Shown here in pieces: positions 34,545 through 45,319 of a stretch of DNA of 64,000 bases. Where the stretch lies: NCBI RefSeq assembly GCF_963082655.1, contig NC_081554.1, positions 60,207,933 through 60,271,932 of the forward strand. The letters are read 5' to 3'. Position 1 is the stretch's first letter. The number at the start of each line of letters is the position of its first letter. The DNA is from Stomoxys calcitrans (Eukaryota; Arthropoda; Insecta; Diptera; Muscidae). A program made the translations under genes and the position numbers. The notes under the pieces are model-generated. The model was not told where the DNA came from, ran no database searches, and was given only the letters and a program-made list of their open reading frames with translations.

Positions 34545-35312
34545 CTCACTCTCACCACTAATACTCCCACTTATGACTTTGTATTCATACAAATAAATAA
34601 GTAAAAATCAACAACAATTTGTTGTGTTTATACTTATCTTCTTTTATTGAAAATTAAATCCTAATTTTCATGGCTTTTCTTTAAGGAAAATGAATTTTCA
34701 TATACATTCTACACCTCCCTGGAAAAATATCTTTCGATTGATGCCAATTTCATTCAAATCCATTCAGTAGTTTGGTCGTCATATGTACCACAAACTCGCC
34801 TTTATACATAAATCCCACCTACTGCATATGACCTGTAGTTATGAAATTCTCTGATTTGTTGTGCAGCCTAGCAAAACATATGCAAACAACAAAAACAACC
34901 AAAGTGCAAATGCCTCGCACGCCAAAGCAGAGCTTTAAGAAACTGGCTGACCTATGTACATGTCAAATAGAGCCACGCACATCACACATCCACAACACCC
35001 TCACCTAAAAACTGATACTCCTTCTCTCGCATTATTTTTATCTCATACTCTCACCATTAACACTCCCACCTATGGCTTTGCATTCACACCCATAATGAAT
35101 GCCTTAGAAAAAAACCAACAACAATTTGCAGTGTTTATGCTTCTTCTCTTTTATTGAAAATAATTTGCTCATTTTCATGGCTTTTCTTTAAGGAAAATAA
35201 TTTTCATACATATTCGTCGCTACTCTGGAAACAATCTTTCGATTGATGTCAATTACATTAAAATCAATACTACCGTTTCGCCATAATAAGTACCACAAAT
35301 TCGCCTTTATAG
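34545..35312 (+). repeat. Tandem duplication with period of about 498 bp
   Basis: 34,545-34,812 and 35,043-35,312 share 'ctcaccactaatactcccac', 'ttttcatggcttttctttaa', 'ctttcgattgatg' and 'accacaaactcgccttta' in the same order at about 80% identity by eye. An old segmental tandem duplication of unique DNA. Confidence 0.85.
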
Positions 35313-35516
35313 AACCTTAGGCCGTTTAATAATATATATGTATTGTAGATATTGTATGTTTACACGACGGACAGACGGATGTAAGAAAGCATGATGGAAT
35401 AGATGAAAAGTTTAAGCGACTCGGTGACAGTCGTATTATTTGTACAAGGGCATACTAAAAAAATGTTGCATTGTGGCAGGGATAATAAGGAGCAATCATT
35501 GTAGGGCAATTATCTA

Positions 35517-35727
35517 TTGGGTTGCCCAAAAAGTAATTGCGGATTTTTTAAAAGAAAGTAAATGCTTTTTTAATAAAACTTAGAATGAACTTTAATCAAA
35601 TATACTTTTTTACACTTTTTTTCTAAAGCAAGCTAAAAGTAACAGCTGATAACTGACAGAAGAAAGAATGCAATTACAGAGTCACAAGCAGTGAAAAAAT
35701 TTGTCAACGCCGACGCCGGCAACCCAA
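35517..35727. mobile_element. Mini-mariner (MITE), 211 bp
   Basis: Same orientation and interior as the copy at 3,322. Left 32-bp end intact; right end shortened to 'ggcaacccaa' by loss of about 26 bp. TA at 35,515-35,516 and 35,728-35,729. Confidence 0.9.
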
Positions 35728-35729
35728 TA

Positions 35730-36779
35730 GATATGAAATGTAAGCTCGACGGATGTACAGAAAACACGAAGTTGTGATAACGATATTAATCAACCCAGAG
35801 ATGGTGTACCTTTTCCTTTATTTAACCAAAAAAATGCTTTCTTCTAGCAGATTACTTATGGTTAAAGGGATCAAGTGTAACTCCATTGAAGATTAGTAAT
35901 GGGAAACATATTTTGCATAGTTCGTCTATATGAATTGTTTTTTTTTGTTTTTTTTTTTTTTAATGCCAAAATATATCAAAACTTCTATTTCGTTGTTTTA
36001 TTTATTTTAAAGATTTTTTTGTCATAAAGAAGAAACTTTTGTTTTTTTTGTTTGTTATATTTACTATTAAAACCCAATTTTTAATTAATAATTTTAAGAA
36101 GTGTGATAATAATACTTACTCTCGATAGACACATTTCAGTCTATAGAGAATATAAACTTTAAGACTGTGACAATCCACTTGAATTTTTTTTCATAATACG
36201 AGACATATGCCAGACACTTGACATTTCTGTTTATTTATTTCAATTTTTCAAATGAATTTTTAAAGTGGAATATATGCGTTATGAAAAATTTGAAATGCTC
36301 GTGTTGCCTAAATAAATAAACAAACAAATCGTTGACATTTCAATGGATGTTTAATTGAAACACATTTTGAATGCAATCAAAATTTGTTTTGTTTTTGACT
36401 TAATTTTAGATGAAATAAGCATCATCCCATTGGAAGAAGAGGGTATCTAAATGATTGAATTATTAAAACGAAGTGATAAGTGGATTTGGTGTCGACAGAT
36501 TATGGCTCTTCATTACGAATGCAATATGATGATTAAGCTTTCCCTAATAAGCTTCATCAGAGGCATTTGCCCCTTGAGAGTAAGATGCAATGCAAGAGCG
36601 GTATGCAATAAACATACTGTTAAGCATTGTTTTTATATCATCTAGACTTGGGTAGTTATTGAATAATGGCTTTTACCAGCCAAATTGAAGGATGCATGTT
36701 TTGTGTGACACCACTCTAAAGAAATTGTAAGACGGAGACAGGGAAATACCACCACCAGAAATACTTTGACAAATTAGTA
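35730..36779. other. AT-rich DNA, no gene seen
   Basis: Long T tracts at 35,938-35,962. The 64-codon frame at 36,451-36,645 starts with ATG but shows no known domain and lies in unique DNA; I leave it unassigned. Confidence 0.35.
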
Positions 36780-37142
36780 ACATTTTAGTAAAGTTTACAA
36801 TAGACAAAAACTATATGAATACTTCATGTCTTCTTCATTTATGTATTCATATTGGAGGGAGCTCAGCAAAGAAAAGATTGCAGAAAGTGGTCAATATGCC
36901 TATTTCAAAAATATAAAAGAACACTATAGAACAAAACTTAAGATCAATAAAATCAACATTTCCTGCTGGTCCAGATGGTATCCCGGCTAGCATTTTGTAA
37001 CAGTGAGCAGATCAACTTTCCTATCCTTTATTCATACTGTATAGTAATTTATTAAAATCTGCATATCTACCACAGATATGTAAAAAATCTTTTATTATGG
37101 CATTGTTTACATCTAGCAGTCGTAATGATGCCAGTAATACCA
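36780..37142 (+). pseudogene. LINE-U reverse transcriptase, part 1 (split by Tc1)
   Basis: A plus frame reads 'LRSIKSTFPAGPDGIPASIL', the 'GPDGIP' finger motif of CR1/Jockey-type LINEs. It continues with frame breaks up to the Tc1 insertion at 37,143. The remainder is at 38,774-39,182. Confidence 0.8.
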
Positions 37143-37151
37143 TACAGCGGT

Positions 37152-37366
37152 CAAAAAAAGTATTCATCATTCAATGTTTTTTTTTTAATAAGTCTACAAA
37201 AGACAATTGGAATAAAAACATATTAAACTAATGATGCAGTAGTGCTTGTGTGATATATATGTACACAATTTCATTGTTTTTAAAGAAAAAAATAGTATTT
37301 ATTGGAACAAAAAGGGCCATTTTACAGCTGAACACAAAAAATTAAACAAAAAAAGTATTCATCATT
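37152..37366 (+). promoter_or_regulatory. Left transposase-binding direct repeats
   Basis: Outer (37,152-37,171) and inner (37,347-37,366) copies of the identical 20-bp site, start-to-start distance 195 bp. Binding by the N-terminal helix-turn-helix pair is inferred from related elements. Confidence 0.8.
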
Positions 37367-37405
37367 GCAAAAAAACAAAAAAAAAAAAAAAATTATTTAA
37401 AAAAA

Positions 37406-38434
37406 TTAATACTTTGTTATTCGACCACCGCGTCTTATAACTTCTTTTAAACGGTTTGACATCGATTGGACTAATTTAGCGGTTATATTTTGGTCTATAT
37501 TAGTCCATTCCTCCATTATCACCTGTTGCATTTGACTCTTGCTCGAAAAATTGCGCGTTCTCAATTTGCGTTCGAGATGTTCCCAAAGATGTTCAATTGG
37601 GTTCAAGTCGGGACTTTGAGGAGGAGTTTTAATGACTTTGGGGCAGTTATACAGCATCCACATCTTGGTATTTAAAGCAGAATGTTTGGGGTCATTATCT
37701 TGATAATATTGAAAGTTATTACCAAGCCCAAGTTTTACAGCACTATCTTTTAAATTCCTCTTTAAAATGTCAATGTAATACTTATGATCCATTACTCCAT
37801 TAATAATTTCAAGATTTCCCGCTCCTGAAGCCGCCATACACCCCCAAACCATTAAACCACCTCCACCATGTTTTACAGTAGCAACTGTGTTTCGTTCTTC
37901 AAGCTCTGTATTTGGTTTTCTGTACACTATGACCTTTCCATCGCACCCAAAAAGATTAAACTTGCTCTCGTCTGCAAAAATGACTGTTTTCCAAAATGAT
38001 TCGGGCTGTTTTACATACATTTTTGCGAAGTTTAGCCTTTTCACTCGGTTTATTTTATTTATAAAGGGCTTCTTACGTGCAGTTCTTCCTCTGTAACTAT
38101 GCCTTTTGAGTGTATTTCGAATTGTTTGTGTAGTAACTTCCTTCCCTAAATATTCCATAGTGTTTTTACGAAGAATGGTCGCATTTGTCTTCGGAGTTTT
38201 CTGAACTTGCCGCACTAGCCAACGCACATCTCCAACTGAAAGTGCTTTTGGTCGACCAGATCTTGGTTTATTGTCAACAGTTTTCGTTTCTGTCCACTTT
38301 CCGATGATGGATTGTATAGTAGATCGTGGTCTATTTAATATTTCACTGATAGTTTTTTGAGTTAAACCATTCCTGTGGTGTTTTATTATCAAAACTTTTA
38401 CCTCATCAGAAACCTCGTTTTGCTTACGACCCAT
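37406..38434 (-). CDS. Tc1-family transposase, intact (DD34E)
   Basis: A 342-codon uninterrupted frame from ATG to TAA, the usual length for Tc1-family enzymes (about 340). Residues 8-48 form the first helix-turn-helix (GLTQKTISEILNRPRSTI). A 'SGRPK' GRPR-like hook at 59-63 leads to a second one (about 65-112), and a basic stretch 'ARKKPFINKINRVKR' at 119-133 may serve nuclear import. The DDE domain shows D155 (VIFADES), D246 (YYQDNDPKH) and E281 (PDLNPIEHLW); 34 residues separate D246 and E281, the DD34E signature. The glycine-rich box 'GGGGLMVWGCM' is at 190-200. The enzyme would excise and reinsert the element at TA. No promoter was identified. All key residues are present, so activity is plausible but unproven. 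Confidence 0.96.
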   Translation of the reverse strand: MGRKQNEVSDEVKVLIIKHHRNGLTQKTISEILNRPRSTIQSIIGKWTETKTVDNKPRSGRPKALSVGDVRWLVRQVQKTPKTNATILRKNTMEYLGKEVTTQTIRNTLKRHSYRGRTARKKPFINKINRVKRLNFAKMYVKQPESFWKTVIFADESKFNLFGCDGKVIVYRKPNTELEERNTVATVKHGGGGLMVWGCMAASGAGNLEIINGVMDHKYYIDILKRNLKDSAVKLGLGNNFQYYQDNDPKHSALNTKMWMLYNCPKVIKTPPQSPDLNPIEHLWEHLERKLRTRNFSSKSQMQQVIMEEWTNIDQNITAKLVQSMSNRLKEVIRRGGRITKY

Positions 38435-38562
38435 TTTGACAAAAACTATATTTTCAATGAAATTAAATATTTGCTGTCAAGGGCAAAGCCTCCTTTACTA
38501 AATAAAACAGAAAAGGGGGATTCCCAAATAATATTTGAATTTGACTTTGATGATAGCACATC

Positions 38563-38764
38563 AATGATGAATACTTTTTTTGTTCTGTTTTTGGTGTTAT
38601 TATATAAAATTGCATTTTTTGCGCTAATTAAATTTATTTTAAAACATATTACGAAAAATAAACTATTGCATAAAACTGCATTATTTGTTTACTTTAAATT
38701 TTCTTCAATTACCCAAAATAAGTGAATTTATTATCAATTTTGCTAATGATGAATACTTTTTTTG
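38563..38764 (-). promoter_or_regulatory. Right transposase-binding direct repeats
   Basis: Inner (38,563-38,582) and outer (38,745-38,764) copies of the same 20-bp site in inverse orientation, distance 182 bp. Confidence 0.8.
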
Positions 38765-38773
38765 ACCGCTGTA

Positions 38774-39182
38774 CATAGTGCAAGTTAATGGAGAAGATAT
38801 TGGCTGTATGTATTTCTCATCAGGCTTCAGGAAAACACCCTCAACCATAACAAAGCCGTTGAAATTTACATGTCTTGTCAACGATGCTTCAGAGGCAACC
38901 GGCAGACTGATACCTTATACATGGATTTTAGAAAAGCGTTCAATAAGGTTAATCATACCTTCTGATGATGAAATCAGATTTATATGGTTTCATTAAAATG
39001 GTGTTAAAATGTCTTCGTATCTGATTGGCCGTACACAAAATGTGAAATTTAGTAATGTGATCTCTAATACCATCATTGTTTCCTCCGGTGTTCCCCAAGG
39101 TAGCCATCTCGGCCCGATCTTGTGTTTTCTTTTTATTAACGATTTACCTAACATAATAAAGCATATTAATATTTTAATGTTC
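38774..39182 (+). pseudogene. LINE-U reverse transcriptase, part 2
   Basis: Resumes after the Tc1 with 'CKLMEKILAV', then frames with an 'RKAFNKVNH' motif A relic. The frame at 39,009 reads 'SSGVPQGSHLGPILCFLFIN', 'DLPNIIKHINILMFA', where the sequence is cut by SINE-2 just before the expected ADD. A dead CR1/Jockey-type polymerase. Confidence 0.85.
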
Positions 39183-39692
39183 GCCCTAACAGGAAAAAAA
39201 CTTGCAATGAAAAAAAAAATCGGCAGAGCCCGGCCGGGATTCGAACCTTTGCACACAAAGCAACAGCGAGAGCTGTTGTCATTCTCTAGCGTTCGAAGCC
39301 ATCAATACAACTTCCAAAAGATGCACAAAATAATGTGTAGTACGGAAGAAGTGTAATTTGCCACAGAAAGAATGTCTGTCATTACACAAAAATACATGTA
39401 TTGTGAACAAGTACAGCTAATAGACAGGGTTGTCGAGAGTGGTTAATGTGGTAATTGTATCATAGATGCGTTTTCACTATTAATACGATTCAAATACAAC
39501 ATACCAACGCACGGCCCTTAAAGCCGTCACACCTAATATGGTTGAAAAGTCTTCTAACCAAAGACCAAAACGTGTCCCATAGTGGTTGGTGTGTGTTATC
39601 TTTGGCTTTCCTTTTCCATTTGAATCTCCGATCGTCTCGAAAGAGAAACAAACAAATATTAATGATCTCGCCCTAACAGGCAAAAAACTTGA
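39183..39692 (-). mobile_element. SINE-2 copy, tRNA-like head
   Basis: Reverse-oriented. The minus strand reads a perfect B box 'aaggttcgaatcccgg' (complement of 39,232-39,250) in a tRNA-like context. Both ends carry 'caagttttttcctgttaggg'-type sequence (39,183-39,210 and 39,668-39,690), suggesting two tandem or terminally repeated units. The body is shared with 45,636-45,910. Classified as a SINE by inference from the box. Confidence 0.5.
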
Positions 39693-40124
39693 AAAAAAGA
39701 AAAAAAAAATTAACAAATTTATTATACAATTTTTTTAAGACAATATTTTTTTGAAATATTTTTTGAGAAAAACATAAAAAATATCTAAGAATTTTTTTTA
39801 AGACAAGTCAACATTGTTTAACATTTAATGTCAACATTGTTTAACATTTTTTTTCTCGAAATTTTCGCAAGAAAACTAAATTTTTCTAGTCAAAAAATTT
39901 CCGAAATTTGTTTTCAAAGTCAAAATTTCTAAGAATTTGTTCTTAAGTTAAATTTTTTTTCACATTTTCTCTGAGATAAAATCACATTGCCGTAAGTAAG
40001 ATAGTTTATTTAAAGCACCCACTTTTAAAGCACCAATTTTTCTTAATTTTTGTTTTTATTTTTTTCCTATCATCACTTAAATATATATTTCCCCGCTCAA
40101 ATTTCAACATCAAAACTTTGGAAC
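39693..40124. other. AT-rich DNA 3' of the candidate exon
   Basis: If the exon at 40,131-40,359 is real, this is the start of its intron (donor GTGAGT complement at 40,125-40,130). Duplicated 'tgtttaacatttaatgtcaacattg' at about 39,815-39,850. Confidence 0.4.
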
Positions 40125-40130
40125 ACTCAC

Positions 40131-40359
40131 TCTTCGGCACTAAACATGCGGCTTATGTGACGCTGCAAACAGTGTGATGCCTTAATAACCGCCGGCGAGG
40201 TGGCCGGCGATTGAGGCGGTGTATGATAGGGATGCATGGGCTCATCATCGTCGTCATCATAGAAACCCGAAGAAGCGCTTGAAGAGGTGCGAGGATATTG
40301 AATCATAATGAGGCACAAGATGAAGCCAAAAAAGAAATCAGCAGCAATACGTAGAGACA
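40131..40359 (-). CDS. Probable host-gene coding exon, unknown product
   Basis: I do not recognise the gene. Bounded on the minus strand by an acceptor-like 'cctgtgatttcaag' and a consensus donor GTGAGT (complement of 40,125-40,130). An ATG at 40,306 gives 58 full codons: MIQYPRTSSSASSGF, an acidic run YDDDDDEP, a Pro/Ser segment HTPPQSPATSP, then SHCLQRHISRMFSAE up to a phase-2 splice. The frame is open 18 codons further up (with a hydrophobic FFFGFILCLIM) to a stop at the acceptor, so the true start is uncertain. GC content and codon choice differ sharply from the T-rich surroundings, and no transposon matches. Exons of this type are usual in neuronal or regulatory fly genes, but that is only an impression. 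Confidence 0.55.
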
Positions 40360-43147
40360 CTTGAAATCACAGGATTTTTTAACAAATGGGCCCTTTAGGT
40401 ACAAATTTATTGTCGGTTATAATTTTTTACAGTTTAAAACTTTTTAATAACAATATTTATTATTTTTTACTTTCAAGTGCAATTTTCAGTTAATAAAAAT
40501 TTTTGGAGGTTAAACTTTTTAATAAAAATTTTTTTGTTATTTTTTACTGAGAATTTTAAAAAATTTCTTTCAATCAGTTTTTTTGTTCAGAATTCTAAAA
40601 AACGTTTTTTATTTTCTTAATTTTTTTTTAATATTTTTGTGATATGCGTTATGGTTTGATTTTCAAAACTTCACAGAAATTTTATATTTTTTTCATATAT
40701 TAATATACAATCTTTAAATATTTTTTAATAATTATTATTTTGTTTTATTTGCTTTTGAGCTTCTCTTTTTTTAATTTAAATAATATTAGTTTTGGTTGAT
40801 GTTTACCATGAAGTTTTTATTTTGTTTGTTTTTTAAGGGTTCATTCAATTTTTGTTATTATTTAAAAATATATGTTTTGTACAAATTTAACTCTTTTATT
40901 TATAAAACTCCCTATTTGGAGGTTTTTATTGGGAGATCACTTATTTTAATGACTAGATAGACTTGGAAAATTTTACCATAGTCAACTTTGCATTTATTTA
41001 TTTGTTTGAATGTATTTTTAAATTTTTGTTTAATATTTTATTTTTGAAATTTCTTTTATTTATTAATAATAAATACTTTTTTAATGTTATTTCTTTAATA
41101 TTTTTTTTATGTTGTTTCAAAAATATTGGGGGCAAGATATCAGTTCTTTTTATTAATTCACTTGTTTTCACTTTGAAATATATTTTGATATTTTTAAATT
41201 TTTTCTCAATTTAATTTTTTAATACACGCTGTTGTACGCTACTTTAAATATTTGTCTCGGTTGATAAAATTATTATTTCACTTATTTTTACTTTGAAATA
41301 TTTTTTGTATTTTTGATTTTTTCTCAATTTTATTTTTTGATGCACGCTGTTGTTGTACACTGCTTTGAATATTTCTCTAGGTTGATAAAATTTGTATTGC
41401 TTATTTATTGATTTTTAGATATATTTTATTAATACAATGTATTTTTTTTAATTTATTTGCTTTTTAATTATTATTTGTTGTATCTTTTATTTTATTATTT
41501 CTTGTTGTATCTTTTATTCGTTGCTTTTGTTGCACTTTGTATTTTGTGTTTGTGATGATTATACTTTTTTTTAGTTTTTACATTTAACAGATTTTGGTAT
41601 ATTTTTGTTTTTTGTGTACACGCAACTATTGAAATATGAAAGCAAGTAAATCACAAATGAGGGTCATAAATCAATAAATTTTTGTTGCTAAAATATTTAT
41701 AAAAAAATGATTACGTAAGAGAATTTTTTACGTTAAAATTTAACCATTAAAAATAATCACTTTTCTAATTTCTTTTATAACCAATTAATACTGGATAGAT
41801 TTTTCATCTTTTCTAGTTACGGGTAAGATTTTTATGCCAATATTTGATATTTCCATCAGTAAATATTGTTAAAATTTTTTTATTTTTTTTTTTTTAATAT
41901 AAAAATATTTTTTTTTACTGTTCTTCCAGTTAAGATTTTTGTATTTTATTTAAATTTTCAATAAACAATTTTTGGATTTTTTTTTTTTGTTTTTATAATA
42001 ATTTTTCTTCCATTGAATTTTTTCTTCCGAAATTATATTCTTCCTTTGGTTTTTTTAATGTTGCTTTTTCCTTTATTTTCAATATTGTATTATATCATTT
42101 TATAATCCCTTTGTTTCCACAACTTTTTAGATTATTTTGTTTTCTTTTCTTTTTATATTCAATTATTCTTCTACAATCTTCGTTGTTAACACTTTTTTTT
42201 TTGTTTTAACTAAAACAAATTTATTATCACTTTAACAATAGGCAACAACAATTACTTCATTTCATCTTGTATTTATATACAAATTTTATCCACCACTTGT
42301 TATAACACTTTTCAGCAGCCACTTAATATGGCTTGACTGAAGATTTTCATACTTTGTGGAAATTTCTTCCCAAACTGTTTTCACTTGAATATTTGTTCTA
42401 CAATCACTTCAATTTTAATATCCTAGTTTTATGTCATCACTTTACGGTTCTCTATAGAAATCAATAAAAGAATTTTTTTTCAAATCTTTATATAATTCTT
42501 TCAACATTTGAAGTGGGGGAAAAGACCTCAGCTGGACTGTAATGCCATCTTGCAACTACTAACTTGGCCTATTTCTTCGCTATATGTATATGCAACAACT
42601 ACTCATCTAGTCTATTGTTCTAATAGACGCAAAGTCCCAATATAGCACCTAATCTTATTGAGAGGCAAGAAAAAGAAAAATGCAATTGTGGTTTCCACTT
42701 GAAAAATATAATTAAATAAAAATAAAACTACACCAACAACAACAACAACAATGTGCGAATAATAGTGCTATCAGCGAAGCAACAACTGCATTTGAATTTG
42801 AAATTTTTATGGTTGTCTGCTGGTGTTTGCCTCTGTTTATTATTGATTTGAAATACAACAGAGTGGGGTGTTTGTTGTTAAAACAACTTTCCAATAGCCA
42901 CTAAAAGCAGTTGACTTTTGAATATTTGATTTTATTTAAATTTTTGGTTATTTTTGTTGTATAAATTAGAAACGAAAGACAAAAAAAAACGTTTTTTCAA
43001 AGTTAACAACAAATGGCACCATTAAGCAAATGAAAAAAAAAAAACAAAACGAGGGATAGTATGGAATGTTGAGAAAGTGGCCAGATAGGAGTATTACAAA
43101 ATGAAACAAGTGTTAGGCAAATAAGTTCGGTTAAACATAATCTTATA
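40360..43147. other. TE-free T-rich island
   Basis: About 2.8 kb, extremely T-rich on the plus strand, with no recognised transposon, an unusual gap for this window. Upstream of the candidate exon on its strand, so it may hold its 5' intron, leader or promoter. 42,700-42,900 has CAACAACAA runs of the kind found in fly leaders. Frames here (40,963-41,214; 42,712-42,894) reflect composition. Confidence 0.5.
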
Positions 43148-43149
43148 TA

Positions 43150-43913
43150 TTGGGTTTGCCCAAAAAGTAATTGTCGGTAATATAGTAGTAATATAGTCGG
43201 CGTTGACAAATTTTTTCAACGGCTTGTGACTCTATAATTGCATTCTTTCTTCTGTCAGTTATCAGCTGTTACTTTTAGCTTGCTTTAGAAAAAAAGTGCG
43301 CGAAATTTTGTTTACATTTGTTTGTTTGGCGTCAATTTTAATATGGGTACCACATGTATTGAAAGAAATTCATTTAACAAACCGAATGGTGGGATTGGAA
43401 TGGTGTGGTGTATTTTGAGCTGCTTCCAAGGAACCAAACGATTAATTCGGATGTTTACTGTCAACAATTGGACAAATTGAATACAGCCATCAAGGAGAAG
43501 CGACCAGAATTGGTCAATCGTAAAGGTGTCATATTCCACCAGGACAACGCTAGACCGCACACATCTTTGGCCACTCGCCAAAAACTGAGTGAGCTTGGCT
43601 GGGAACTTTTGATGCATCCACCATATAGCCCTGACCTTGCACCATCAGACTACTATTTATTTCGATCTTTGCAGAACTCCTTAAATGGTAAAACTTTCGG
43701 CAATGATGAGGCTATAAAATCGCACTTGGTTCAGTTTTTTGCAGATAAAGGCCAGAAGTTCTATGAGCGTGGAATACTAAATATGCCAGGAAGATGCCAA
43801 AAGGTTATCGAACAAAATGGCAATTATATATTTGATTAAAGTTCATTCTAAGTTTTATTAAAAATGCATTTACTTTCTTTTAAAAAATCCGCAATTACTT
43901 TTTAGGCAACCAA
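43150..43913 (+). mobile_element. Mariner, internally deleted, 764 bp
   Basis: Ends 'ttgggtttgcccaaaaagta' and (inverted) 'ttggttgcctaaaaagtaat' with TA at 43,148-43,149 and 43,914-43,915. It carries the 3' part of the transposase. Full-length relatives are about 1.3 kb, so roughly 0.5 kb is missing. It is the only local copy with coding sequence and a close relative of the three mini-mariners. Confidence 0.92.
43375..43842 (+). pseudogene. Mariner transposase, C-terminal half
   Basis: Open frame with 'WWDWNGVVYFELLPRNQTI', 'GVIFHQDNARPHTS' (second catalytic Asp) and 'HPPYSPDLAPSDYYLFRSL' (third Asp). The two are separated by 34 residues, the DD34D mark of true mariners. C-terminus 'VIEQNGNYIFD' is complete with a stop at 43,840. 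The N-terminal DNA-binding domain and first Asp are deleted, and no ATG suits the start. The remaining frame has no stops, so decay is recent relative to the LINEs. Not active. Confidence 0.9.
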
Positions 43914-43915
43914 TA

Positions 43916-45192
43916 AGTCCAATATTGATAAGATTGGTCTCATGTTCGCTTAATGGGGCTTTTGGATGGGACGTTCCCCAGCTTTCAGACACTTGGTTAA
44001 AATTCATGACCGGCTGGCAAGTCCGCTTAGGGATTCATTGGAGATGGGGGTGGCTTCAAGAACCCAAAAAATTCCCATTTTCATTTGATTTCATTCCAAA
44101 TAGTCCGGCAAAATTTGTGAAAATTATAAATTTTCAAATTTTTGACCGATTTCGAAATTTAGCACCAAAAATTTTCTTAATTTGCAGTTTCACTTGAATT
44201 GTTATACCAACCCCGGCTAATCCCAAACCACTTCAAATAACACAAAAATTCTAAATTGAAGTGACGTATAAAAAGCACACGTTTTTTCACTTCAACAGTA
44301 CACGTTTTTTTTTACTTTGTTCTCTAGACACTGCACCGTAAAAAAAGTAATAATTTATCATTATTTATACACAAAAAAAACTCAATGTTCAATTAATTTT
44401 TTATTTTGTTGGCTTAATAAAATCTGCTTTTTTATACTCAAGTGTCAAAAGTCTCGTCAACAGCTTAGCTCACTGGTGGAAACGAAAATTGATAAACCAA
44501 AAAAAAACAAGCCAAATGTAAAACACCACTACGAAGAAAACGACAACTAAAAATTTTTTGTGATCAACTGCTAGACCGAATGGCTGATAGACTGAGTGAC
44601 TGCATGATTTTGATGTGAATTTAGCCGTCGGGGGTGACTATACCCAAATTACAACAACACAAAATTGGTCAAGTAGATAAAATAAACTGAATTGTAGTAG
44701 AAAACAAAAAGCATACAAAAGGGGACTGGTTGGTTGGTTGCTGGCTGGCTGGCTGGCTGGTTGCTCGACCGATCGAGTGCTTGAATTGGTATGGATTTTT
44801 TTTGTGCTCTCGTAATTCTTTAAAAATAATCAAAAAAAGAAAAAGTTCAGTGGGTTAAACACATGTTCGATTGGTTGGTTAGACACCAGCAAAAGAACTT
44901 ATCTGCTCATACACAGAAAGAGAGACAGAGATTAATGATAAGAATGAGAGCGAGTTCATAGATAAAAACATAAGGGAAAAGTAAAGAAATAAAAAAAATC
45001 GAAAAAATCAAAATGAAATATAGAAGTGTGCCAATGAAATCATTACAAGCTCTCAATCTGTCTCTTGATGAAAATATAAGGACTGTGGCGAAAAATTATA
45101 TTTTTGGCTAATTAATTTTCTAAGGCTAGTGAATTGAATAGATATTTTTACAAATTTCGATTATATAAAAGCAATCTTAATTAGGTGGTTAA
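43916..45192. other. Unique DNA with small repeats
   Basis: 43,925-44,200 has diverged repeat B-like phrases ('ttcagacacttggtt'). 44,300-45,190 is unique, with GGTT/GGCT repeats at 44,729-44,763 and GA-rich motifs ('agaaagagagacagaga' at 44,917). No convincing gene. Confidence 0.4.
44735..44763 (+). repeat. Microsatellite (GGCT)n/(GGTT)n
   Basis: Short imperfect tetranucleotide run 'ctggctggctggctggctgg'. Confidence 0.85.
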
Positions 45193-45266
45193 ATGTGCCG
45201 TATGATTGTTATTAATAGAATTTTTTTGTGGCGTATACTTTATATACGTTATTATATAATGTACAC
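45193..45266. mobile_element. Decayed relative of the palindromic MITE
   Basis: 'tgtgccgtatgattgttatt' and 'ttgtggcgtatac' match one arm of the fold-back at 48,116-48,222. The other arm is degraded to 'aatgtacac'. Confidence 0.6.
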
Positions 45267-45319
45267 GTGGTCATACTATGAAGCAATAAACGAATTATTT
45301 CTCAAAAATAGGAGATCGT

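Larger units (their letters stand above)
37145..38771 (-). mobile_element. Complete Tc1-family transposon, IR/DR type, 1,627 bp
   Basis: Perfect 27-bp terminal inverted repeats: CAGCGGTCAAAAAAAGTATT at 37,145 onward, and its inverse ending at 38,771. It is flanked by TA at 37,143-37,144 and 38,772-38,773. The 20-mer CAAAAAAAGTATTCATCATT occurs four times without mismatch: 37,152-37,171, 37,347-37,366, and inverted at 38,563-38,582 and 38,745-38,764. This is the inverted-repeat/direct-repeat arrangement known from Sleeping Beauty-, Minos- and Bari-like elements, where each end has an outer and an inner transposase site. With an intact gene inside, this copy could be autonomous. Confidence 0.95.

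Noticed and set aside
43405..43839. Intact mariner gene
   Set aside because: The open 144-codon frame is only the C-terminal half. The N-terminal binding domain and first catalytic Asp are missing and the start is a GTG, so it is annotated as a pseudogene.
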